Positions 1-4,837 of a stretch of 7,643 nucleotides of DNA are shown in pieces. Source of the DNA: Oscillospiraceae bacterium (GTDB lineage Bacteria > Bacillota_A > Clostridia > Oscillospirales > Ruminococcaceae); assembly GCA_017848205.1 (NCBI GenBank), contig JAGDDO010000105.1:1-7643 (forward strand), given 5' to 3'. Both the position numbers and the translations under genes were made by a program. The notes under the pieces are model-generated. The model had not been told where the DNA came from. It did no database searches and was given only the letters and a program-made list of their open reading frames with translations. Position 1 is the first letter of the stretch; each line of letters opens with the position of its first letter.

Positions 1-195
1 CCAGCTTTCATCGATGTCGTATGTATATTTTATATCGGAACCTTCCACGCTCACCATTTCATCAAATCCTGTTCCGTTATCAAGTGCAGCTTTAAGAAGA
101 TCTGAAGCCGCAGCGTTTGATTCACCGCCGGAACATGAGCATAAAAGCATTCCTGCTGTAATGCAGGCAAGTACAGCTGATGCAATTTTTTTCAT
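1..195 (-). CDS. Putative lipoprotein, N-terminal part (DUF4358-like), cut by window edge
   Basis: The first 65 codons of a secreted protein are visible; the rest lies beyond the left edge. It starts MKKIASAVLACITAG, a basic n-region followed by a hydrophobic stretch, and reaches a lipobox-like LLCSC around residues 17-21, so it is probably a lipid-anchored surface protein. The mature part begins with Gly, Ser, Asn and Ala, typical of a lipoprotein tether, then has a short helix-like segment (DLLKAAL) and ends YTYDIDESW. This arrangement resembles the small clostridial DUF4358 lipoproteins, whose function is unknown; that assignment is recalled from the family's look and is tentative. The ATG at 195 is preceded by GGGGG at a good distance, overlapping the region just after the stop codon of the upstream hydrolase (12-base gap), so it is the last visible gene of the SGNH hydrolase operon and is probably translationally coupled to it. 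Confidence 0.6.
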   Translation of the reverse strand, partial: MKKIASAVLACITAGMLLCSCSGGESNAAASDLLKAALDNGTGFDEMVSVEGSDIKYTYDIDESW

Positions 196-207
196 ATCTT
201 TTCCCCC

Positions 208-1158
208 TTATTCAACTGTATGACTTAGTATATAGTCTGTAAACTTCCTGTAGAGATCTACCGGCATATGGATACCGTCAGTCGAGCCTTCCAGATAACC
301 GCTCGAGCCGCATATCTCGGAAAATGTATCGACAAAATACCATTCATTTCTCGCCGCCATATCCTGAAGCCCGGAATTGTATTCACGGATCTTGTCCATG
401 CTTATATTCTTCTTCGCATCAGTCGTGGTCGAACGTTCGTACGACACCGGCGGAATTGAAAGAATATAGATATTCGCTCCCGGTATCTGTGAGGCTATGT
501 CTGCGGCATATTCCTCATATGAGGCGATCATGTCAGATGGTTTGAGCCACGCAATACCGTTGGTGCCCATCATTATATACACATTTTCAGGTGAGACTGC
601 CGCTATGCTTGACGGACTTATGCTCTGCCGGATATTGCTTATGGACAGGCCGTCCTTCGCAAAGATCCTGCTTTTGTCAACAAATCCGTATGCCCCCAGA
701 CCATTTGTATGCGAATCCCCTACAAACGCACAGGTATCATAATAATCGCTGCCTTTTACCTGACCTGACTCAGGGACAGGTGCTCCGTAGTTATAATCGC
801 CGGAATGAGATCCGCCTGACTGTTTTTCCGCTTCTGTCTGCGGAACTGTTTCCGCTTCCGTTTCAGGCTCTGTCTCAGTGACTTCTTCTTCAGTTTCCTC
901 AGGGACCTCTGTCTCTTCGGGTTCGGTCTCTTCCGTTTCAGAGACTTCAGTCACCGTCGTAACCGGTTCAGTCGCCGAAGTGAACACAGCCGTACCGGAT
1001 TCAGAGACTGCCGTAAACGACACACTCATTTCAGTGATCATACTGGTTTCCGGTAATGCAGCTTCCCTTAAGACTGTTTCAGAAGGTATATCTTCCACAG
1101 TTTCGTCAGTTCTGCTGCTGACTGCTGTGGAGATACAGCTTCCCGCAAAAATAACCAA
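208..1158 (-). CDS. Secreted SGNH/GDSL-type hydrolase, probable lipoprotein (start uncertain)
   Basis: A probable extracellular esterase of the SGNH superfamily. Counting from the TTG at 1158 (316 residues), a hydrophobic stretch ending in FAGSC (Cys8) looks like a lipobox. Residues about 20-120 form a low-complexity linker very rich in Thr, Glu, Val and Ser, and the catalytic domain spans about 140-316. Visible motifs are block I FVGDSH with nucleophile Ser149, the block III equivalent MMGTNG (198-201) and block V STDGIH with Asp294 and His297, so the catalytic residues are intact. SGNH enzymes of this kind usually remove acyl groups from carbohydrates or lipids; the substrate cannot be read here. 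The TTG is the only ordinary start codon in frame after the upstream stop, but it has no ribosome binding site and cuts off the positive end of the signal peptide. AGGCGG at 1209-1214, five bases before an in-frame ATC at 1203, suggests translation really begins there. The gene is a paralogue of the one just upstream and lies in the same frame. Confidence 0.85.
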   Translation of the reverse strand: MVIFAGSCISTAVSSRTDETVEDIPSETVLREAALPETSMITEMSVSFTAVSESGTAVFTSATEPVTTVTEVSETEETEPEETEVPEETEEEVTETEPETEAETVPQTEAEKQSGGSHSGDYNYGAPVPESGQVKGSDYYDTCAFVGDSHTNGLGAYGFVDKSRIFAKDGLSISNIRQSISPSSIAAVSPENVYIMMGTNGIAWLKPSDMIASYEEYAADIASQIPGANIYILSIPPVSYERSTTTDAKKNISMDKIREYNSGLQDMAARNEWYFVDTFSEICGSSGYLEGSTDGIHMPVDLYRKFTDYILSHTVE

Positions 1159-1221
1159 TAAAGCCGCAGCAGTAATTCTTATAATATTATTACTGTCCGT
1201 GATCTTTACCGCCTTTCGGTT

Positions 1222-2127
1222 TTATTTCGCCGTGTGTGTAAGAATGTAATTTACAAACTTCTTATAAACATCAAGTGTGAAATGCATACCGTCCCTTGTA
1301 ACATCATCAGGAAGCTTTCCTGATGCATCCTTGAGTTCTGAGTTTACGTCAATGTAATATACGTTTTTCTGATTTGCAAGTTCAAGAAGTCTTGCATTGA
1401 ACTGGTCGATCTCTGAATTGAGGACCTTACCGTTTTCAACAGTATCGATATTTTCCTTCATCGTGCCTACAGGTGTGAGTGAAATGATGTAGATCTTTGA
1501 ATCAGGAAGCTTTGTCTTGATATCGTCAACGAATGTGCCGTACGCCTCGATCATTGAATCGTTGTTGTACCATGCAACACCGTTGCTTCCGAGGAGTATG
1601 TAGATGTTTTCAGGTCTTACTTCCTCGATGGCTGTCATTACCTTTACCGGCTCGTCAAATCTTGTGTTCTTGACAGCTGTTTCGTTTATTTTGTCGATAC
1701 GGAGTCCGACATCGGCAAATACGTTGTCTGAAGGAACAAGCTTGTAAACTGAAAGACCTGTTGTGATGGAGTCGCCGATAAACATACAGCTGTTAAGGTA
1801 TGATTCCGGCTGAGCCTCTGACTCAGGTACAGGATTTGCTCCTTCGGAAGTATTTTCTTCAATGTCGCTCATCTCAACGACCATGTTTCCTTCAGCATCA
1901 GTTACTGATGCACCTTCAGAATCGGTCACTATTACCGGTTCCTGCTTCGGAGCGCCGCCGTTGTATGTCGGTGACGGCTTGGATGATATATCGAAATTAT
2001 TTGCATAAATTAAAAAGCTTACTATTATACTTACCACATAAAACATTAAGATCAGTGATAATTTAAATGGATTGGACCTTTTTTTTCTTCTTGTTACAAC
2101 GGTCCTTACTGGTCTGCTTTCAGGCAT
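1222..2127 (-). CDS. Membrane-anchored SGNH/GDSL-type hydrolase
   Basis: A 301-residue type II membrane protein with an extracytoplasmic SGNH hydrolase domain. The N-terminus is strongly basic (TRRKKR at 12-17), followed by one membrane span at about 22-41 that acts as uncleaved signal anchor. An acidic linker runs from about 45 to 110 and contains two copies of a VTDxEG motif. The catalytic domain carries FIGDSI with nucleophile Ser120, LLGSNG (178-183) as the oxyanion Asn block, and RDGMH with Asp279 and His282. The match to the next gene extends along the whole domain (NG[IV]AW, Y-I-x-S-x-x-PV, VYKKFVNYIL against LYRKFTDYIL), showing tandem duplication. The ATG at 2127 follows AGGAAG (2135-2140) at seven bases, and a clear promoter lies just upstream, so this is the first gene of the operon. 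A role in deacylating a cell-surface polymer is plausible but not shown. Confidence 0.88.
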   Translation of the reverse strand: MPESRPVRTVVTRRKKRSNPFKLSLILMFYVVSIIVSFLIYANNFDISSKPSPTYNGGAPKQEPVIVTDSEGASVTDAEGNMVVEMSDIEENTSEGANPVPESEAQPESYLNSCMFIGDSITTGLSVYKLVPSDNVFADVGLRIDKINETAVKNTRFDEPVKVMTAIEEVRPENIYILLGSNGVAWYNNDSMIEAYGTFVDDIKTKLPDSKIYIISLTPVGTMKENIDTVENGKVLNSEIDQFNARLLELANQKNVYYIDVNSELKDASGKLPDDVTRDGMHFTLDVYKKFVNYILTHTAK

Positions 2128-2166
2128 CGTCTGACTTCCTTCCCTTTAAAAATCATGCTAATATCA

Positions 2167-2195
2167 ATTATACTATACCTCACGTGTTTTTTCAA
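2167..2195 (-). promoter_or_regulatory. Sigma-A promoter of the SGNH hydrolase operon
   Basis: Read on the minus strand, TTGAAA (2190-2195) and a perfect TATAAT (2167-2172) are separated by exactly 17 bases. The predicted transcript would start near 2160 and give a leader of about 33 bases before the first SGNH gene, with the ribosome binding site AGGAAG at 2135-2140. No operator palindrome is obvious in the short leader. Confidence 0.85.
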
Positions 2196-2244
2196 TATCC
2201 GCAAATGAATTTGAAAAAAAAATATAAGATACATAGGTATTTTT

Positions 2245-2332
2245 GGAGATCCGGCGTCGCCGGATCTCCGGTCGGGGTGGGGTTGCGGGGCGAAGCCCCG
2301 CTTTCTGCGCTGATTTATAAATAAATCAGCGC
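2245..2332 (+). repeat. Three-hairpin palindromic repeat, copy 1
   Basis: Three successive inverted repeats occupy this stretch. Hairpin 1 has an 11-bp perfect stem (2245-2255 with 2259-2269; GGAGATCCGGC, loop GTC). Hairpin 2 has a 7-bp stem (2285-2291 with 2295-2301; GCGGGGC, loop GAA). Hairpin 3 is a 12-bp perfect palindrome with two central bases (2307-2318 with 2321-2332; GCGCTGATTTAT). The same order, orientation and near-identical stems recur at 7104-7203 and 7360-7483. The copy lies between the scfB terminator and the promoter of the SGNH operon, so it is outside both transcription units as predicted. The GGAGATCC of hairpin 1 recurs at 2344-2351. Unlike the other copies it has no recognisable terminal inverted repeat. 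Confidence 0.85.
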
Positions 2333-2373
2333 GGACAAAAAGGGGAGATCCTTTTATATGAATAAAGCTGTGC

Positions 2374-2411
2374 ATATTAAAAGGCGAAGTCCGTTTAACT
2401 GAACTTCGCCT
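2374..2411 (-). terminator. Intrinsic terminator after scfB
   Basis: On the minus strand a 9-bp stem (AGGCGAAGT at 2382-2390 pairing with ACTTCGCCT at 2403-2411) begins six bases after the scfB stop codon and is followed by a short TTTTAATAT run. The stem is strong but the T run is short, so termination may be incomplete. Confidence 0.75.
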
Positions 2412-2417
2412 GTACTG

Positions 2418-3788
2418 TCACAGTATTCCGTCTATATCCGCCCTTGCGGTAATAAGGGCGATGGCACACTCTATTCTCTTTTTTATGAGCTGGCATGTAA
2501 GCTTGTGAGGCTTGTCGATCTCGCCGGTGAGAAGATGAGCACTGGCTCTGCATCCGCCGCCGCAGTAGAATTTTGCCCAGCAGTCACGGCAGGCACTTAT
2601 GGTCGTAACACCTGTCGAAGCAAATTTTTTCTGGAGTTCCGTGTCGAAAGTTCCGTCAATCACATTTCCCATACGGAACGACCCTCCGCTAATGAACTGA
2701 TGACACGGGTAAATGTCACCGGACGGTGTGACCGCAACATACTCGTATCCGCAGCCGCAGCCTTTTTCACGGCTTCTTTCACAGCCGGAATGTCTTATGT
2801 CAACGCTGAACGGGAAAAAGTCGATGTGTTTACCCTTCTTTTCCGATTTTATCATTCTTTCAGTAAGATGGTCGTATTCCCTGAAGATCATCGGTATGTC
2901 AAGACCGGCAAGTGAATATTCAGCTGATCCCGGAGCCACCGGCTCGATGGACACGCTGGTGAAACCTTCATCTGCCAGGCTGAAAACATCTTCCGAAAAG
3001 TCAGTATTGAATTTCGTGAAAGTTCCTCTTATACAGTAGTTCTTTCCGCCTCGTCCGTCCACAAGTCTGTGGAATTTAGGCATTATGTCATCGTAAATGC
3101 CAGATCCGTCAGGTCTGCAGCGGACTTTGTCGTTTATGTTCTTTCGTCCGTCGGCTGACAGAACAACGCTGTCTATTTCACGGTTTATATATTCAGTCAT
3201 TTCTTCAGTTAAGAAAGTACCGTTTGTTGTAATGCTGAAGTGAAACTTCTTTCCGGTTTCAGCTTCCTTTTTATGCGCATAGTCAACTGTATCTTTGAGC
3301 ACGGTGAAATTCATAAGCGGCTCGCCGCCGAAGAAATACAGTTCAAGGTCATTCACATCGCCTGAATGCTCAATAAGGAAATCAATGGCCTTAAACGCTG
3401 TCTCTGACTTCATAAGTCCTCTTTCACCGCCGAAAAGTCCGTTTCCTGCAAAGCAGTATCTGCACCTGAGATTGCAGTCGTGCGAAATGTTCAGGCAGAC
3501 AGCCCTGACAGCCGGCTCTTCCGGTGCACAGCATGTACAGGGAGGCTCTTCCGTGGTAAAAAGTTCACGGGCATTGTAAAGCTCCACCACTTCATCGTAA
3601 CAGCTCCATATATCTTCTTTTTTATGGAATTTCTGTAACTTTTCAAGTACATCTTCCGGACATACCGGATCAAACGGAGGTTCGATATTCTCAAGCATGT
3701 CGTATGTGAGATCGTCTATTACATGTATGCTGCCGCTGTTTACGTCGATTACTATGTTGTATCCTGCTGCTTTGAATTTGTGGATCAT
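2418..3788 (-). CDS. scfB: SCIFF peptide radical SAM maturase (thioether-forming)
   Basis: A 456-residue radical SAM/SPASM enzyme that installs thioether cross-links (sulfur to alpha-carbon) in the SCIFF peptide encoded just upstream. Residues 1 to about 85 fit the peptide-binding N-terminal region of this family. The radical SAM core follows, with the cluster motif CNLRCRYC (Cys105, Cys109, Cys112) binding the catalytic [4Fe-4S] and S-adenosylmethionine, and FFGGEPL (152-158) as the SAM-binding GGE motif. The C-terminal SPASM part supplies auxiliary-cluster cysteines at about 336, 344, 346, 362, 400, 403, 409, 413 and 432, including the CxxCxxxxxCxxxC run at 400-413. Full length and no damaged motif. 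The ATG at 3788 follows GGAGGG (3800-3805). It is separated from scfA by about 110 bases containing a hairpin, the usual layout in which precursor is made in excess over enzyme. The SCIFF maturase assignment rests on both the sequence and the neighbouring scfA. Confidence 0.93.
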   Translation of the reverse strand: MIHKFKAAGYNIVIDVNSGSIHVIDDLTYDMLENIEPPFDPVCPEDVLEKLQKFHKKEDIWSCYDEVVELYNARELFTTEEPPCTCCAPEEPAVRAVCLNISHDCNLRCRYCFAGNGLFGGERGLMKSETAFKAIDFLIEHSGDVNDLELYFFGGEPLMNFTVLKDTVDYAHKKEAETGKKFHFSITTNGTFLTEEMTEYINREIDSVVLSADGRKNINDKVRCRPDGSGIYDDIMPKFHRLVDGRGGKNYCIRGTFTKFNTDFSEDVFSLADEGFTSVSIEPVAPGSAEYSLAGLDIPMIFREYDHLTERMIKSEKKGKHIDFFPFSVDIRHSGCERSREKGCGCGYEYVAVTPSGDIYPCHQFISGGSFRMGNVIDGTFDTELQKKFASTGVTTISACRDCWAKFYCGGGCRASAHLLTGEIDKPHKLTCQLIKKRIECAIALITARADIDGIL

Positions 3789-3850
3789 AAGCTTTTCTAC
3801 CCTCCAGTCATCTTATAGTGTTCCCCTTAATAATCCTCGGATAAATCATA

Positions 3851-3882
3851 AAAGGGACAACATGTAATTATATTGTCCCTTT
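3851..3882 (-). promoter_or_regulatory. Hairpin between scfA and scfB (partial terminator or mRNA processing/stability element)
   Basis: A perfect 10-bp inverted repeat, AAAGGGACAA (3851-3860) with TTGTCCCTTT (3873-3882), and a 12-base loop lie 16 bases after the scfA stop. On the minus strand the stem ends in TTTTAT, a weak T run. No separate promoter for scfB is evident in the remaining 60 bases, so partial readthrough, or 3' protection of scfA mRNA, is the likeliest use. This is inference from layout. Confidence 0.7.
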
Positions 3883-3898
3883 GCTTTCTGAAGTTATA

Positions 3899-4042
3899 TT
3901 ATTTTTTCACTTTACTTTTCTGTACTGTTACGGTGACTGACATTCTGCATGCAGGCATACAGACGCACTTGCATTTTCCGCAGTCTGATTTTACAGAACT
4001 GCTGTCCGGAGCAGCCTTGCTGAGAGTTCTTATATGTTTCAT
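3899..4042 (-). CDS. scfA: SCIFF-family ribosomal peptide precursor, five-cysteine variant
   Basis: A 47-residue peptide, precursor of a ribosomally made, thioether-cross-linked peptide (six Cys in forty-five family). It begins MKHIRTLSKAA, matching the conserved MKHIKTL leader of the family, and carries the cysteine cluster CGKCKCVCMPAC at 21-32 (Cys21, 24, 26, 28, 32) followed by RMSVTVTVQ. Typical SCIFF peptides read roughly CGxCQxSCQSACKTSCTVxNQ, with six cysteines; here the spacing in the middle is changed (CKCVC) and the last cysteine is replaced by Val36. Cys32 and Thr37, the positions expected to form the thioether, are both present. The ATG at 4042 follows GGAGGT (4051-4056) at eight bases and a strong promoter. 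It sits immediately upstream of its maturase and downstream of yajC, the usual clostridial neighbourhood. The biological role of SCIFF products is unknown to me. Confidence 0.92.
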   Translation of the reverse strand: MKHIRTLSKAAPDSSSVKSDCGKCKCVCMPACRMSVTVTVQKSKVKK

Positions 4043-4092
4043 ACTGCAGCACCTCCACCGATCAATACTTAATAATTATAACCCCGGGAGAT

Positions 4093-4114
4093 AAAAACCG
4101 TTCCGGAGAACCGG
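4093..4114 (-). promoter_or_regulatory. Possible attenuator hairpin in the scfA leader
   Basis: Within the roughly 110-base scfA leader the minus strand carries CCGGTTCTCCGGAACGG (4098-4114), which can fold as GTTC(TCCG)GAAC with flanking C-G pairs and one bulge, and is followed directly by TTTTTAT. This looks like a weak intrinsic terminator ahead of the gene. No antiterminator or known riboswitch was recognised, so the regulatory role is a guess. Confidence 0.35.
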
Positions 4115-4160
4115 CTCATATTTCCTGTGATATGTAAATAATATTTTTTATATAAACAGT

Positions 4161-4189
4161 ATTATATCATACCGTCTATTTATTTTCAA
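4161..4189 (-). promoter_or_regulatory. Sigma-A promoter of scfA-scfB
   Basis: On the minus strand TTGAAA (4184-4189) and a perfect TATAAT (4161-4166) are 17 bases apart. The transcript would start near 4154, giving a leader of about 110 bases before the scfA ATG. The promoter starts right after the yajC terminator, so scfA-scfB is an independent transcription unit. Confidence 0.85.
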
Positions 4190-4197
4190 TAGTATTT

Positions 4198-4242
4198 ATA
4201 AAAAAAATTGCAGCTGTTTCTTATCGAAATAACTGCAATTTT
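4198..4242 (-). terminator. Intrinsic terminator after yajC
   Basis: A 10-bp stem, CTGCAATTTT (4233-4242) with AAAATTGCAG (4204-4213) on the plus strand, reads on the minus strand as a hairpin running into eight consecutive T (4200-4207). The loop can itself form a small TTAT(TTCG)ATAA hairpin. The 90 bases between the yajC stop and this hairpin (4243-4332) hold no gene I can support. Confidence 0.8.
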
Positions 4243-4332
4243 CATAATAATTGTATTAATTGACCCTGCAGATTATCCGGACCGGAAACTGTCCTTCACT
4301 CTGCAGCTTTCATAAAGATCTGTCTGGCAGCC

Positions 4333-4734
4333 TTATGATTCCTTTTTAGACTTTTCTGTCTTGTCAGGTCCGGCGTTTTTCTTTTCTTCAACAGCCGCTG
4401 CCTGCATTCTTTCCCTGGCAGTTACGTTTTCCTTGACAGCTGATTTCTGGATACGAAGCTTGCTTCTGTCACCGCCTGTTTCAATAACGAGCGTATCATC
4501 TGTCTGACGTACTACAAGACCAATTATTCCGCCAATAGTAATGATCTCATCGCCGATGGATATGCTTTCACGCATTTCCTTTTCTTCCTTCTCGCGCTTT
4601 TTCTGCGGTCTTACGATAAGAAAATAGAAAACTGCAAAAAGCGGAACGAATGTTATGAGCATTGAGAGCATTGCTGATGTTGTTGAACCTCCTGAAGCAG
4701 CAGCTTCAGCAAGCATAACTGGTGTAAAATTCAT
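4333..4734 (-). CDS. yajC: Preprotein translocase subunit YajC
   Basis: A 133-residue single-span membrane protein that associates with SecDF and the SecYEG channel and assists protein export. A short Ala/Ser/Gly-rich N-terminus is followed by one membrane span at about 22-41 (LSMLITFVPLFAVFYFLIV), then the hallmark RPQKKREKE motif (42-50) and the conserved cytoplasmic domain, including GDEIITIGGIIG (61-72), VVRQTDD and the LVIETGGD segment. The last 25 residues are a charged Lys/Glu-rich tail with no domain. The ATG at 4734 follows TGGAGG (4745-4750) at ten bases. It lies downstream of nfnB behind two hairpins and upstream of scfA-scfB; yajC next to SCIFF genes is common in Clostridia as I recall. 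No confident promoter of its own is visible, so it may depend on readthrough from nfnAB. Confidence 0.95.
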   Translation of the reverse strand: MNFTPVMLAEAAASGGSTTSAMLSMLITFVPLFAVFYFLIVRPQKKREKEEKEMRESISIGDEIITIGGIIGLVVRQTDDTLVIETGGDRSKLRIQKSAVKENVTARERMQAAAVEEKKNAGPDKTEKSKKES

Positions 4735-4764
4735 TATTTACTGGCCTCCAATGAAATTATGCCC

Positions 4765-4790
4765 GCACAAAGCAGGTTACCGCTTTGTGC
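4765..4790 (-). promoter_or_regulatory. Hairpin in the yajC leader
   Basis: A perfect 9-bp inverted repeat GCACAAAGC / GCTTTGTGC with an eight-base loop (AGGTTACC) lies 15 bases upstream of the yajC ribosome binding site. It has no T run on either side, so it is unlikely to be a terminator; an mRNA-processing or stability element or a protein operator is possible. Confidence 0.55.
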
Positions 4791-4797
4791 CCGGCGG

Positions 4798-4830
4798 AAA
4801 ATTACCGGCGGCAGATATCATATCGCCGGT
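4798..4830 (-). terminator. Probable weak terminator after nfnB
   Basis: Seven bases after the nfnB stop, ACCGGCG (4804-4810 on the plus strand) pairs with CGCCGGT (4824-4830), with an inner loop containing the self-complementary GATATCATATC. On the minus strand the stem is preceded by an A-rich run and followed by TAATTTT. The T run is short, so partial readthrough into yajC is likely. Confidence 0.5.
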
Positions 4831-4837
4831 TTTGTTT

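Noticed and set aside
878..1249. Open frame of 123 codons on the plus strand, rich in Ser, Thr and Val
   Set aside because: It is the complement of the Thr/Glu-rich linker of the SGNH hydrolase; the low-complexity composition mirrors the real gene, and no ribosome binding site or promoter supports it.
2245..2332. Repeat copy 1 as an intrinsic terminator
   Set aside because: The hairpins lack an adjacent T run in the direction of transcription, and scfB already has its own hairpin terminator at 2374-2411.
2106..2375. Open frame of 89 codons on the minus strand over repeat copy 1 and the SGNH promoter
   Set aside because: It runs through three palindromes, a sigma-A promoter and the ribosome binding site of the SGNH gene, and its translation shows no domain or coding character.
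4068..4085. Second TATAAT-like promoter close to scfA
   Set aside because: The TTATAAT is present but no acceptable -35 hexamer lies 16-18 bases upstream, and the perfect promoter at 4161-4189 explains expression.
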